From NCBI GenBank assembly GCA_036583965.1, contig JAZBQD010000026.1, positions 1,116,001 to 1,180,000 of the forward strand: a DNA stretch of 64,000 bases. The letters run 5' to 3'. The translations under genes were made by a program, and so were the position numbers. Shown here in pieces: positions 1-11,949 of this stretch (within the stretch, counting starts at the first letter, position 1; each line of letters starts with the position of its first letter). The notes under the pieces are model-generated. The model made no database searches and was not told where the DNA came from. It was given only the letters and a program-made list of their open reading frames with translations. This DNA is from Prunella strophiata. Its lineage: Eukaryota; Chordata; Aves; Passeriformes; Prunellidae.

Positions 1-1265
1 TGGAACACACTGAGCCAATGCCAGCAGGTACCAGTGCCCAGGGAGCTGCCCCTCCCCTCCAAGGAACCTCAGCCCTCAGAAAAATCCCTGAAATCCCTGA
101 CCCCACCTTGCCTCCTCCTGACAGCACCTGTATGACAGAGGAAAATCTGGATTATTCCAGATTTTCCTTCCCAGGAAGGCCTTTCCTTCCCAGGGCTCCA
201 AGGTGCCTTTTGCTGTTTGGAATTTATTTATTTTCCCTCAGCTTCTTGCTGAGCTTTTCCAACAGCAGGAATGGATTACAAAAGGAGAATCCAGGGAGAG
301 TCAAGCTGGGTTTTCTGCCACCTGTGTCACGATTTTGGGGTTCCAACAACTCTGTGCACCTGAGTTTTTGCCCCATGCCAAGGGATCAGGACTCCCTAGG
401 GATCCAGCTGGCACCACTGGCACTGCCAGGGCCCTGTGCCAGGGCCTGGGTACCAGAGCACATTGGCCCAGCTGCACGGGAAGCTCCCAGTGCTGTTCCC
501 AGCTGGATTAATCCCATAAAACACGACAATTCATGCAGAGTCAAGCCCTGAGATTGATGGGATCCAGCAGCTGGCACGGGAGCAGCTGGTTTGGGTTGGG
601 CACTGGGATGATGGGGATGCAGCCTGGTACCCCCTTCCCACACTTCCCAAACCCAAAGTGCTCTTCCAGCTCGTTTGGAAACTTTTATCCACCTTTTTTC
701 TGCCCACACCACCCAAGGTCAAGAGGCTGGAAGGAATTTTGAGATCCCTCATTTGGGACCACCCAGGATTGTCCCATTCCCCCCATCCATGCTGAGGACC
801 TTCCAGCATCCCTGGGGATGGAAGCAGCGTGGCACAGCAGCAAGGGCAGCGCTGTGAGCCTGGGCCCGAGCTCCCGTCCCTGCCACAGCCTCTGGAATAA
901 CAAAGCTCAGTCGCGGGGCCGCGGGGTGGGGACAGCGTGTGCCTCCGCAGAACGGGCGGCAGGAGCCGGTAATTGCCCCCAGCGGGATCCCAGCGGCTCC
1001 GCGGGGCTGCTCGGAAGCGGCGCCGCTGAATTTAATTGGAGCTCTAAAGCACAAGTGGCACCGGGGAAGGAAAATCTGCGGGAGAAAAGATCAGACAAAT
1101 CGGCCAGGCTGATTCCTTTTCCCAGCACAGCAGCTGGAGGGACAGCCAGGGCTGTGGGGTGCCCTTGGATCATCCAGGGGTCACAGCCCCTTGATGCCAG
1201 ATGGGCTCAAATGGGAGGAAGGATAAACCTGAGGAGGAAAATGGGATGGCCAAAGCTACGGGAAA
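1..1265. other. Non-coding stretch, no gene recognised
   Basis: No coding exon with convincing splice sites or family similarity is visible. About 1,020-1,125 is a low-repeat, mildly AT-rich block with retained CpGs next to GC-rich sequence; it could be a conserved non-coding element, but nothing in the sequence proves that. Confidence 0.5.
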
Positions 1266-1700
1266 GAGGAGAACACGGAGCTGCTCCAGGGCTGGAGCCC
1301 CTGTGGGGCTGGGCTGGGAGAGCTGGGGGTGCTCACCTGGAGAGGAGAAGGCTCCAGGGAGAGCTCAGAGCCCCTGCCAGGGCCTGAAGGGCTCCAGGTG
1401 AGCTGCAGAGGGACTGGGAACAAGGATGGAGGGACAGGACACAGGGAATGGCTCCCACTGCCAGAGGGCAGGGATGGATGGGAGATTGGGAATTGGGAAT
1501 TGTTCCTGTGAGGGTGGGCAGGCCCTGGCACAGGGTGCTCAGAGCAGCTGTGGCTGCCCCTGAATCCCTGGCAGTGCCCAAGGCCAGGCTGGACACTGGG
1601 GCTGGGAGCAGCCTGGGACAGTGGGAGGGGTCCCTGCCATGGCTGTGGTGGCACTGGATGGGATTTAAGGTCCCCTCCCACCCAAACCATTCCAGGATTC
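1266..1700 (+). mobile_element. CR1 LINE 3' fragment (sense on +)
   Basis: This is a 5'-truncated avian CR1 3' end. It has the usual order of blocks: GCTGCTCCAGGGCTGGAGC, GAGAGCTGGGGGTGCTCACC, a CAGAGGGCAGGGATGGATGG block, CCAAGGCCAGGCTGGACA, then AACCATTCCAGGATTC at the 3' tip. At least seven further copies in the window share the same blocks, so it is interspersed repeat. Open frames across it carry no CR1 protein sequence and are not genes. Confidence 0.9.
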
Positions 1701-2534
1701 TGAGGTTAGGAGCAGGGAAATTGTAGGGATGTGAGTTTGTAGCCTGGCAGCAGCCCTGCCAGACCACCCAAAGGATAGGCTGGTGGGACAGGAGGAATAT
1801 TCAGGAGCCATTCCCTGGAAACCTGGATTTGCTCTCAGCCTGGTGACCTGAACAGTGCCTCAGATGGGAATAATGGGATGTAAAATGGAAAACTTTGGAA
1901 AATAAATGTTATCCTGAAGCAGCCACAGCCATGGGAAGCTCTGGGAGCTGAGATGCTGGAGAGGAACTGAAGGATTTGAATTCATTCCCCAGCTCACCCG
2001 GAGGCTCCTCCTGGGAATTTGGGTGCTTAAATTCCCCAGCCTCAGCTCCACGTTTCCCAAAAGCAGCTCCCAGGTTCCCAGATAAGATGATTAAAGCAGC
2101 TTTGAGGCTTCATCCCATCACTCAAAGAATTTGGGGCAAAGATTCATTCCTGTGACTTCCCAGAGAGATTTGCCAAAGAAAATCCATCCTTCAAGGGCTC
2201 TGCTCGCTGATGGGTGACATTCCTGCTTCCACCTCCAGCGACTGCCAGAGCTGGAGCTGCTCAGCAAATGTCAAAATGGGGGAAAAAAATAAGAGGAAGG
2301 AAAAGCGGGGGGAAAAAATCCAGCTCTGTCCTTACAGAAAGTCTTCAAGGAAAAAGAAGAGCCCCCTTGACATTTTCTGCTTCTGTGCAGGGGGCAAAGC
2401 TGAGGGTGGGGGATTTTAAATAGGAATAGTTCATTCCTTGTTTTGTATCTCTGTCGCCAGGTGTATTTTTAAAAGAATTCCCAGCAGGTCTCTCATGTCC
2501 CTGATGTCCCACTCCTCTCTGCTTTCCCTCCCAG

Positions 2535-3085
2535 CCCCCGAGGATGCTTTGGAGCCGCGGGACAGCCCCGGCGGGCGGCAGGACCCCGCGGAGCCCCTCG
2601 CTCAGCCGGCGGGGAGGGACCCCAGCAGGGACCCCAGCCCCCCCAGTGCCACCAGTGCCACCAGTGCCACCAGCTCCCCGCCGTGGCCAGCAGCTCCCGA
2701 GGAGCTCCCAGCCCGCCCCAACACCCTGGACTTCTCCGGCTCCCTGAAGAAGCTGGAGGAGCTGAGGCAGGCGGGGCAGCGGCGGGGCAGTGACCAGGCT
2801 GCGGTCAAGGAGAACGGCGTGGGGGCCACTCCGGCCACCGCCACGGCCACCGCCACTGCCACCACCACGGCCACCACCACGGCCACCACCACTGCCACCA
2901 CCACTGCCACCACCACGGCCACCACCACTGCCACCACCACCACCACCGGCAGCGAGGAGCGCCGGGCCCTGCAGTCCGAGCTGGGCAAGTGCATCGAGGA
3001 ATTCCGCAGGATCCGCATCCCGGCCGCCTTCCCCAACAAAAAGCGGCAGTGGCAGAGCGAGCTGCTGAGGAAGTACCAGCTCTGA
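2535..3085 (+). CDS. 3'-terminal coding exon of an unrecognised gene (Thr/Ala-repeat protein, C-terminus)
   Basis: I do not recognise the family. The exon opens after a strong acceptor (pyrimidine run ending CCCTCCCAG at 2,534). Its first two bases complete a codon begun in an upstream exon that I could not find. The frame runs to TGA at 3,083-3,085. The encoded 183 or so residues start Pro-, Asp- and Ser-rich, then contain SGSLKKLEELRQ, which looks helical. A Thr/Ala tract of about 38 residues follows. The final 40 residues are charged and ordered-looking, including KCIEEFRRIRIP and ending SELLRKYQL. The high-complexity C-terminus, the acceptor and a poly(A) signal at 3,382 support a genuine terminal exon, with the rest of the gene probably left of the window. 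Being a pseudogene exon is possible. Confidence 0.7.
2833..2948 (+). repeat. Coding ACC/GCC/ACG trinucleotide repeat
   Basis: A run of ACC, GCC and ACG codons, much of it in the 9-base pattern ACC-ACC-GCC or ACC-ACC-ACG plus GCC, encodes alternating Thr and Ala within the terminal exon. There is no frameshift over about 38 codons. It is probably length-polymorphic. Confidence 0.9.
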
Positions 3086-3381
3086 GAGCGGCTCCCGGCT
3101 CCCACTGCAGGCAAGGATCTCCCCAGGCGGGTGGGTGGCTGTTCCAGCCGTGGCTCGGCTTGGCCACGCTCCCAAAACGAGGAGCAGAGGTGGCTCGTGG
3201 AGCCCATCCAGGTGTTGAAAGGGTCACAAGCCTGTGCCCACCACGGGGGGATGCTCCAGGTCCTCAGTGGTGGCACAGGCTCAGCTGGAGGGGGTAGGAC
3301 AAGGAAGGGTGTCCAGGGTGGTGTTCAGCACCAGCAGAAATTCCCACACTTCTGAGACTGATTTTCCCTGGCGTTTCAAAC

Positions 3382-3387
3382 AATAAA
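3382..3387 (+). terminator. Poly(A) signal AATAAA
   Basis: A canonical AATAAA lies about 300 bases after the TGA at 3,083, followed about 20 bases on by a GT-rich stretch (GAGTTGGTGTCC). It is the likely 3' end of the gene whose last exon is 2,535-3,085. Confidence 0.65.
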
Positions 3388-3574
3388 ATCGAGTTGGTGT
3401 CCGAAATGAGCTCCAGTCTCCTCATGGCTTCGGGGCAGAGGTGGGAATTTGGCTCTTCAGAACCCTCCAAGTGCCCTGGAGATGGAGTTCCCTGAATTGC
3501 TTGGGTTGGGGAGCTGTGGAGGGGGAGACCAGATCCACATTTTTATTCCTTTTATGTGGAGCCAGGTCAGTAAA

Positions 3575-3915
3575 GTGTTTGGGGAAGTGTTTGGGGAAGT
3601 GTTTGGGGAAGCTTTTAGGGAAATGTTTGGGGAAGCTTTTAGGGAAATGTTTGGGGAAGCTTTTAGGGAAGTGTTTGTGGAAATATTTGGGGAAGGTTTT
3701 AGGGAAGTGTTTGTGGAAATATTTGGGGAAGGTTTTAGGGAAGTGTTTGGGGAAATGTTTGGGGAAGCTTTTAGGGAAGTGTTTGGGGAAATATTCAGGG
3801 AAGTGTTTGGGGAAGCTTTTAGGGAAGTGTTTGGGGAAATGTTCAGGGAAGTGTTTGGGGAAGTGTTTAAGGAAGTGTTTGGGAAGTGTTTGGGGAAGTG
3901 TTCAGGGAAGTGCTC
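3575..3915 (+). repeat. 12-bp minisatellite (AAGTGTTTGGGG family)
   Basis: About 28 units of the 12-base motif AAGTGTTTGGGG and variants (AAGCTTTTAGGG, AAATGTTTGGGG, AAATATTTGGGG) run head to tail. Because 12 is a multiple of three, the three plus frames stay open and give artefact peptides of repeated Gly-Lys-Cys-Leu or Phe-Gly-Glu-Val type. Confidence 0.95.
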
Positions 3916-4009
3916 ACAGGGACATGGGGAGCACTGCAGTGTGAGATGAGTCTGGGCAGAGCTGGCAGGCAGGAAAAGGCCCTAATCCCACCTCATTCCC
4001 TGCACAGCT

Positions 4010-4141
4010 CCCAGTTCCTGGGAGACAGGCAGCCAGGAGCTCGGGGAGCAGGGAAGGGCTGAGCCAGAGCTGCAGTTGGAGCTGGAATCTGTCCAGGGCT
4101 CTCTGGAGGCTCCTCAGCAGAACGAGCTGCAGAGGCACTGA
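4010..4141 (+). CDS. Weak candidate terminal exon
   Basis: After an acceptor-like CATTCCCTGCACAG (ending 4,007), one frame reads 43 codons to TGA at 4,139-4,141. It includes a Glu/Gln/Leu-rich stretch (PELQLELESVQGSLEAPQ). It begins with two bases of a split codon, the same phase as the exon at 2,535, so it could be an alternative terminal exon of that gene. No family similarity and no nearby poly(A) signal is seen, and chance is quite possible. Confidence 0.2.
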   Translation, partial: PSSWETGSQELGEQGRAEPELQLELESVQGSLEAPQQNELQRH

Positions 4142-6533
4142 CGGTGCCAGAAGGAGCTGGCAAACATTCCCAGCTGGATCTGGCACCTGCAGGCAGCCCT
4201 GTTCTCCTCAGGGTTTGGGAATTACAGCTTCCCCCACCCAGGGACACGCTCCAGGCTCTCCCTGCCTGGATCCCTGCAGCTGCCAGGGGCAGCTCTGCAG
4301 GGGCAGGCTGGATATTCCTTGGAATTCCTTCTGATTCCTTCCTGGATGGTGCCCGTGGTGCCTGAGGGGGACAAACGCTGAACTCAAAAGCATTTTACCA
4401 TCTGAGAGCTGCACACCCTCAAAAATGCAACAAAAATTTAAAATTAAATTAACAAATCCTTAACTGGGCACCAGCCAACACAACTGGCACTCGGAGAGGA
4501 GCTGTGGAACAGTCTGGGATCTTTCTTGGATGAACCTCTGCTCTCCAGAAGCAGCAGGATCCCTCAGGCTGCCCCTCCTCAGGGCCCTGTGCCATTCCAC
4601 CCCTGCAGGTGATGCCAGAGGTGCCTGGAATGGTCACACCCACCACATCCAGGGCTCATCCACAGGCAGGAGCAGCTGGGAAGTGACTCCCTCCTGTTTA
4701 TCCTTCAATATTTGTCCTCTTTGCTCAGAACAGGGCTCGGTTCCCTCTGATTTGGGGAATTTATTGTCATTTATCTTCACGTCCCAGGAAATTCCTCTTT
4801 TTCCAGTGCTCTCTTCCAAAGCCAAGAGGACACAGAGGCCCATTTGATCCCAGGCTTTGATCCTGGATCCTGATCAGGGAGAGGAATCCCGAATTCAGGC
4901 AGAGCCTGACCCCCCTGAGCAGGGGAATGGCAATCAGGAATTCCTGCTGTGTGTGATGCTGGGAACACTGGGTGTCTTTTCCTCCTTCCCAGAGATTTCC
5001 CCTTGTGTTTCCCACTGCTGAAGATTTGGGAACAGCTCCTGACAGGTCCATGCAGGGCTTCCTTCCATGAACTTGGTCTAGGGAAGGGCAGGAATGGGAG
5101 ATCCCCAGGACACAGCTCCTTCCCAGGGGAATGAACCCTTCACTTCCCCCTGGATTGATTTCCCACAAATACCTCAGCTCTCCTGGAGCAGCAGGAAGCC
5201 ATTAATTACCCAGTGACAGTGTTCCCTTAATTGAATGCCATTATTCCTTAATTAATTAAACACCAATTAATTACCTGGAACATTGCATGGCACGCAGCAA
5301 ATGCCATCAGCTGCTGCAGGCAGAATAATTTAAACACAGCCCAAACAAGAATAAGCAGGAATTGTCCAGCAAAGGAAACAAGAAGGATTTTATTTCCCCT
5401 GGGAATTTGTGGAGGAAAAAAAAACCCTTCCAAGCAAATCCCTGCAGGAAAGCTGGAGGGGTTTTGCTTTCCAAGCATGGCCTCAGCTGCTTCCCTCTGG
5501 CATCACCCGTGGATTCCAAGCTGTGATGTCCCAGCAGCTCAGAGCTCCTTTCACGGGATCCCACAAAGGAATTGGGATATTCCATGGGGAGAGAAGTGGT
5601 TGCCTCACTTGGCTGTGAAGTATTTGGATTTGGTGGAATTTTCATGCAGAAAAACGGAAAATTTTTGTTTCTTCCTGATCTGAATGAATTTGAGGAGCAG
5701 ATTTGAGCTTCCCAATCTGCTGGGTTAGGAGAAATCCCCCCAAACCACCACGGGCTGGATCCTCTGCTCCCTTTAGGAACTCTGCTTTTCCAACTGGAAT
5801 AAACCCCATTTTTCCCCTATTTTTTGGGGCATTTCGGGACAAAACCTCCCTGCAAGCCGCACATTTGCAGCCTCTCTGCTCATGGACGTCCCTGGGCTCT
5901 CGCAGCTCTTGGCCACAGCTGTTCCAAGGATGCCGGGGAGCGGGATGCTCCCGCCCGGCCCGGCAGGGGTTAAATCCTCCGGGACGCTCTGCCAGCCAAG
6001 CGCGATAAGAGCCGCGCTCAGAGAGCCCTAATGGCCGGGAGCGGGGATTGGAAATGGATTAGATTTTATTTTAAACCGCCAGGAAAGGCCGGAGAGGCTC
6101 CAGGGAGGGGAGACACGGGCACATGGAATGGGAAAAGGAATTCAGATCTTCTCGAAGGATCCCCCTGGATAAATATCTCTGTTTCCAAACAGCTCCATCT
6201 GAGCCAAACGCCTGCCTCTTATCTCTTATCTCTGTTTTTCCTGTGGATTCCCGTCCCTTCTCCAGGCTCCAGGAAGCTCCAGCTGCCAGCAGGAAAATCC
6301 ATCCCTCGAAAGGAAAAGCTGGATTCCACCCCATGGCTAGGGGGGAATGGGATGAACTTTCAGATCCCTTTCCCAGCTGGGGCTGGGGATCAGAGAGAGC
6401 AATTTCGGGTTCACAGCTTTTTATCCCCCTCAGACTCTTCCTCAAGGATGTTCCTCCCTGACTCCTGGAATCAGCCCCAGGCTGGGAAGGGGATGGAGGT
6501 GACAGAGGAAAAATTGGGTTTGTTTGGGTCCTT
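4142..6533. other. Non-coding stretch
   Basis: No gene is recognised. There is an AT-rich, TTAATTA-containing block at about 5,195-5,285. Around 5,990-6,080 is a CpG-containing block with GATAAG and a TTTATTTTAAACC run that resembles single-copy regulatory DNA. A short CR1-like tail (GGAATGGGATGAACTTTCAG) lies near 6,350. Confidence 0.45.
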
Positions 6534-6934
6534 CTCTGCTCTGGGGCCGGGCTGGGAGAGCTGGGGGTGCTCACCTGGACAGAAGAAGCTCCAGGGAGAG
6601 CTCAGAGCCCCTGGCAGGGCCTGAAGGGCTCCAGGAGAGCTGCAGAGGGACTGGGGACAAGGGATGGAGAGACAGGACACAGGGAATGGCTCCCACTGCC
6701 AGAGGGCAGGGATGGATGGGATATTGGGAATTGGGAATTGTTCCCTGTGAGGGTGGGCAGGCCCTGGCACAGGGTGCCCAGAGCAGCTGGGGCTGCCCCT
6801 GGATCCCTGGCAGTGCCCAAGGCCAGGCTGGACAGGGCTAGGAGCAGCCTGGGACAGTGGGAGGTGTCCCTGGCCATGGCAAGGCTGGAATGGGATGAAC
6901 TTTAAGATCTTTTTCCACCCAAACCATTCCAGGA
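6534..6934 (+). mobile_element. CR1 LINE 3' fragment (sense on +)
   Basis: It has the same block order as the copy at 1,266-1,700, from GGGAGAGCTGGGGGTGCTCA to AACCATTCCAGGATCC, and is close to full length for this truncated 3' class. Confidence 0.9.
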
Positions 6935-7165
6935 TCCCACGGTGCCACCCGAGCCACAGCCAGAGCAGGGATGGTTTAAGAGGGAATCCCTGGAAGGTTC
7001 CAGCACCTTGGAGCTGTTTATTCTCCTGGCCAAAGGGAGAATGGGATCAGGCTCATTCCTGGAGCAGCAGGAGGAGGAGAGGATCCCTGCTCTGCTTCAG
7101 CACATCCAGGGATTTCATTGATCCCAAGGTTCTCCCAGAGGGAATCTGCAGCCTGAGCTACAGCA

Positions 7166-7171
7166 AATAAA
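7166..7171 (+). terminator. Possible orphan poly(A) signal AATAAA
   Basis: AATAAA lies in a GCAAATAAAGCCATTTTTAA context typical of vertebrate 3' ends. No coding exon was found just upstream, so it may be chance or the end of an untranslated transcript. Confidence 0.2.
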
Positions 7172-9323
7172 GCCATTTTTAACTTCAGCAATTAGTTTGA
7201 TTTATGTCTCTTTTCCAATTACTGGGAGATGAAGATCAGGGCCAATGGATTTTCTGGGAACTCTAAATCAGGGCAGAACTTTGTGTTAAAGGGAAAAAAC
7301 CTGGATGTGATCCAGATGGGCAGGAAAAGGCTCCGAGGTGGGGAAAGAGAGCCCAGTGAGCCCAAAGTGGGCCATGGGAATGGACAGGGAACAGAAATTT
7401 CCAAAATATTCCCAAGCTCTCAGCAGCACCTGCAGGCAGGAGGGGAAGCCCAGCAGGAGCAGGGTCCCTGTGGCTCCAGGCAGCTCCAGGGATGATGGAT
7501 GGAGCTCATCAGGAGAGGGGAGAGAGGGATTTGTTGTCTTCATGGAAGGGACTGAATCACTTCATTCCTGCTTTATTAACACCCAGAAAATCCACTGGGA
7601 CTTTGCCTACATATGGAAAACTTATTATGGCTTATAATGAACCCCCATCAGCTCCCTGCTAAAATCTGCAGGGAAATGAAACTGTTTTGGTAGCTTTTCC
7701 AAGGGTTTTTCATTAGTGCTCAACAGCCCTGTTTTCCTGGGATTTGCCTCACCAGGCCACGGTCCAAAGCTTCCCTCAGTTTCTCCAGAGGGTTTCCTGC
7801 TCTTGCCTTATCCCTGCTCCTTGCTGTTCCCATTTCTCTGTGGAAAAGGCCTCCCTTGGAGCCCCATCCCAAAGTTTCCCATGGCTGCTCCTCAGGAGTT
7901 TCCTTGCTGGAAAAATCCCTGCAGAGGAAAGAGCCACTGAGGAGGGACAGAGACCCCAGATCCCTGGTCAGACCTGATTGTTTTCCTGCTTACTGCTGTG
8001 TAATCCTGCAGCAATTCCACACCTCCCACAGGAACAAACCAGGGAAATCAGGATGAGGAGGTGCAGAGGGATCTGGCTGCCATTAAAATGCAGGAACAGC
8101 CCCACTGCAGAGTAATTAAATAGCGCTTGCTCAGAGGATGAGGAAGCATTTCTGGAGCAGCCATGGAAAACTTGCCAGGAAGTTTTCAGCACCAGAAATC
8201 AGCTCAGGGGGAAGCTCCCGAGGTAGAAACTCATCCCATGAGCCAAAGAAATCAAAATCCAGGCAAAAGTGATAAAGAACTCTCTGTTTGGCAGGAAAAC
8301 TGGGACCAGGAGTCTGCAGCAGCTCCCAAAAAAAAAAAAAATCCCATCAGTCTCTGGATTATCCTCTGAAACCACAGGACTCAAAGATGAAGAAAAGATG
8401 GAATTTCAGTCTCCTGGGAAATGAAAATCATTTTATTGTGATTTTTTTTTTTTTTAAGATAAAAAAGGAAATCTCCCAACATTTTGCAAAACAAACACAG
8501 CAGAAAAACGTTGAAGCAGGGAATGTCTGAGCTGGGGTCCTGAAGGAGGAGCCCTGAGTGTGCCAGGGAAGGATGCAGAGCCAAGATCCTTCAGCTTTCC
8601 AGCAGGAAGCTGCCCTGGCAAGGGCAGGGAGCAGATGGTGGGAGCAGGAACAGGAGAGGAGCCCCATGGAGAATCCTCTGGGCAGGAGGAAAAGGCACAG
8701 AGGGGATTTTCAGGAGAAAAAAAGATTGGGGTTTATTTCAGGAGTGAACCAGCCAGAGACAAAATTGATTGGGGTGGGGACAAAGCTGATATTCCAGAGA
8801 TTGGGATGAAGCTGGCAGATGGAACCACAGACTCCCTGCCCCTGGGAGCACAGCTGGGATACCTGGAGAGGGTGGCATTTGGGATTGAGGTGTCTGGAGA
8901 TGGGGGGCAGCAATGGGGCCATGTGGGCCATGCCACCATCCAGGGTAGTGGGACAGGGCACAAGAATTTGGGATGAAAGAGCCAAAAGTGTCACCACCAA
9001 AAGGCCTTTGGGAAAGTCATGGTGTGGGAAGGACACAAAGAATTGCCAGAACATTGAGCCCAGCTGGGAACTTTATCAGGAGAGATAAAATTCCTCTATT
9101 AAATCCTTTATCAGCTCCATAGGTGCCCTTCAGAGCAGACAAACCTCGGGGACATTCATCATCCATGGAAAGCATTCCCTGCAAACATTCCAGGGCTCTG
9201 CTGTGCCTTGGGAGCTGCCCTGCTTTGGGGACAGTGGAAGGATCTGCAGGGGACACTGGGAATATTTGGGCTCCAAAAGATGGGATCAATCTCCCCGTGG
9301 GGCAGAGGTGGGATGTGATGGGG
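7172..9323. other. Non-coding stretch
   Basis: No gene is recognised. Short A-runs (8,327-8,341) and T-runs (8,442-8,456) occur. The open frame over about 8,560-8,976 has no recognisable domain, no good acceptor and no donor. Confidence 0.45.
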
Positions 9324-9752
9324 TCATGGAATGGTTTGGATTGGGAGGGGATTTAGAGCTCATCCCCTTCCAGCCCTGCCATGGCAGGGACACCTCCCAC
9401 TGTCCCAGGCTGCTCCCAGCCCCAGTGTCCAGCCTGGCCTTGGGCACTGCCAGGGATCCAGGGGCAGCCACAGCTGCTCTGGGCACCCTGTGCCAGGGCC
9501 TGCCCACCCTCACAGGAACAATTCCCAATTCCCAATCTCCCATCCATCCCTGCCCTCTGGCACTGGGAGCCATTCCCTGTGTCCTGTCCCTCCATCCCTT
9601 GTCCCCAGTCCCCCTTCAGGCCCTGGCAGGGGCTCTGAGCTCTCCCTGGAGCTTCTCCTCTCCAGGTGAGCACCCCCAGCTCTCCCAGCCCAGCTCCAGC
9701 CCTGGAGCAGCTCCATGGCCTCCCCTGGATTTATTCCAGCAGCTCCATGTGG
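9324..9752 (-). mobile_element. CR1 LINE 3' fragment (antisense on +)
   Basis: It begins with the reversed 3' tip (CATGGAATGGTTTGG) and runs through GGTGAGCACCCCCAGCTCTC to a GGATTTATTCCAG edge. It is the reverse complement of the copies at 1,266 and 6,534. Confidence 0.9.
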
Positions 9753-9769
9753 AATTTTTATATTTTATC

Positions 9770-9900
9770 TCCGACTGGTTTGGGTTGGAAGGGACCTTAA
9801 AGCTCATCCAGCCCCACCCCCTGCCATGAGCAGATACTCCTTCCACTGTGCCAGGCTGCTCCAAGCCCCATCAAGCTGGCCTTGGGCACTGCCAGGGGTG
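9770..9900 (-). mobile_element. Second, shorter CR1 3' fragment (antisense on +)
   Basis: It restarts with GGTTTGGGTTGGAAGGGACC about 20 bases after the previous copy and stops at GGGCACTGCCAGGG. It is an independent CR1 insertion or a tandem partial copy in the same orientation. Confidence 0.8.
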
Positions 9901-10156
9901 TGGATTGCTCTCCCCCTCCCTCCCCATCTGAGCTCCAGGGACCAGGGCTCCCACCCAGCCAGCCCAGGGGAATCTGGGATCAGCAGGAGCAGAGGAAGGA
10001 GGGGCTGGCTCTGACCCCACAGCTCCTGTTCCCAGGCAGGGAGTGAGGGATGGCTGGGACAGGGAGAAGCAGGAGGAGCAGAAAGGATGGAGCTGATTTC
10101 CAGCCCCCTGTGGAGCTGGGGGTAGGGGTGATTTATTGATTTATTGATCGATGTGT

Positions 10157-10205
10157 TCTTTTATTTATTTATTTATTTATTTATTCTCTCTCTCTCTCTC
10201 TCTGC
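10157..10205 (+). repeat. Compound microsatellite (TTTA)n(TC)n
   Basis: About six TTTA units run directly into about ten TC/CT dinucleotides. Confidence 0.95.
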
Positions 10206-10282
10206 ACAAATCAAAAAATAAATCAAAACCAGGGCAAGAGTGGGATCAGATCAAGGCCGGGGGAGCAGCAGGAGCCAGGGAA

Positions 10283-10555
10283 GGTTGGGATGGAAACCCT
10301 TCCTGTGGGGCTGGCATGGGGAAAACTGGGATGGAAACCCTGCTGTGGGGCTGGCATGGGGAAAACTGGGATGGAAACCCTGCTGTGGGGCTGGCATGGG
10401 AAACTGGGATGGAAACCCTCCTGTGGGGCTGGCACAGGGAAGTTGGCATGCAATCCCTCCTGTGGGGCTGGCACAGGGGACTGGGATGCAATCCCTCCTG
10501 TGTGGCTGGCACAGGAAGGTTGGGATGCCATCCCTGCTGTGGGGCTGGCATTTCA
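10283..10555 (+). repeat. 40-bp minisatellite, about 7 units
   Basis: Units of about 40 bases contain GGGATGGAAACCC followed by TGTGGGGCTGGCA; exact 40-base spacing is seen at 10,321 and 10,361. Later units carry GGGATGCAATCCC. The self-complementary GGGATGGAAACCC-type cores are imperfect palindromes. Confidence 0.9.
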
Positions 10556-10734
10556 GTGCCCAGGATGCAAAGGTCACCACAGCTGCTGCTGCTGCTCCGT
10601 GTGCCCTCCCTGCTCCCCCTCCCACTGGGATGAAGGTTTGGGAAGGCTTTGATCTCTAACCCTGCAGCCTCCAGTGCCTCCTCTCCCCACCCTCTCCAGG
10701 GAAAAGCTGGAGCTGCTCAGTGCTTCTCAGGGAC

Positions 10735-10925
10735 CTTATAAAACCATGGCATTACTTGAGCTGGAAAAGGCTCTGGGATCATCAAGTCCAGCCTCTCCTC
10801 CAGCACTGCCAAGGCCACCATGTCCCAAGTGCCACATCCCCACTGATTAAGTTCCCAGGTTCCTGCCAGTTCTGGGAACAGGACAGCTCTGTCCCTACAC
10901 TGTGAGAAAAACTTCCTGGGCTGGA
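10735..10925 (-). mobile_element. Old CR1 fragment (antisense on +)
   Basis: The stretch AAAAGGCTCTGGGATCATCAAGTCCAGCC, then GCCACCATGTCCCAAGTGCCAC, then GAAAAACTTCCTGGGCTGG is the diverged reverse complement of the CR1 3' region of an older subfamily than the other copies. Confidence 0.7.
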
Positions 10926-11239
10926 GAGGTTGGGGATTCCAGTTCTACACCCCAAAAAAACCCCAACCCCAAAACACCCTGGGGGGCTGCAGAGGGTTTA
11001 CAGGCAGCAGAAGGAAATCCTGGGAATAGGCAGCCTCTATTCCAGCTGCTGGAGCTGCCTCTGGAGGCAGGGAAGGAGAGGCTGCTGCCTCTGGAATCTG
11101 GGGATGGATTTCCAGAGAGGAGGATATTTTAGGCTGGTGCTGGTGGAAGATTTTCTGGCGGTCAGGAGGAGCTTGGAGCAGTCCCAGCCCCTTCCCAGGA
11201 ATGCTGAGAGCTCCTCCAGGGTTGGGGCTGGAGCTCTGC

Positions 11240-11410
11240 CCCTCTCTGGTTGTGCTAATTAATATCAGCAAGGAGGGAGAACACAGATATTAGCACTTAA
11301 TAGTGATTAATGGGGCTAATAGGATTCTGTCAGGTTTGTTTGTCACTGTGGCTTCCCGAGCCTGACAAATCCAATAAAAACTCCCAAATAAAAACCAGAT
11401 TGCTTTAATA
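11240..11410. other. AT-rich low-repeat block, possible conserved element
   Basis: The sequence has several homeobox-like cores (GCTAATTAATA, CACTTAATAG, GATTAATGG, GGCTAATAGG) and CCAATAAAA, and stands out from the GC-rich surroundings. No coding potential is seen. An enhancer role is inference. Confidence 0.3.
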
Positions 11411-11949
11411 TTTCAGTGTTAGTGAAAACCAGCAGGGGAGAGTTCCTGCCACTGGGAATTTGTTGGAGCTCATCCCCTGCACTCCAGGGATTGGGGTTTT
11501 TATCCATCCAAGATTCCGTGGGTGGGAGCAGAGTTTGTGTCCCTGGGGTGGGAAGGACAAGTAGGCACTTGTGAACCTGTCTCCAAAATTTCCTCCTTCC
11601 TTAAAAACTGGGAAGGTCAGAGATTGGTTTGGGATGGGAGGAGTTAAGGATTACCCCGTTCCACAGCCCTGCTCTGAATTTGGGATTGTGGGATGCTGGT
11701 GCTGGCACAGGGTCTGTGACAACCCTCCCTCCCCTCCCCGGAGCTCTTCTCCAAGGAAAATCGGGCTCCATTCCCCTCCCAGCAGACGTGTGAAAGGTCT
11801 GAGAGCTCCACCAGCCCGGAGAGGATTATCCCCAGGGTCAGTGGCCGATTAATGCGCTGCAGCCGAGGGCGGCGCTGCTTTCAGCGGGGACACCCCCCGA
11901 GGAGCAGTGCCGTGGAACGGAGCTTCCCGAGGAATCCTGCCCCTGCCCT

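Noticed and set aside
8560..8976. 138-codon plus frame
   Set aside because: No domain and no splice support; composition like surrounding non-coding DNA.
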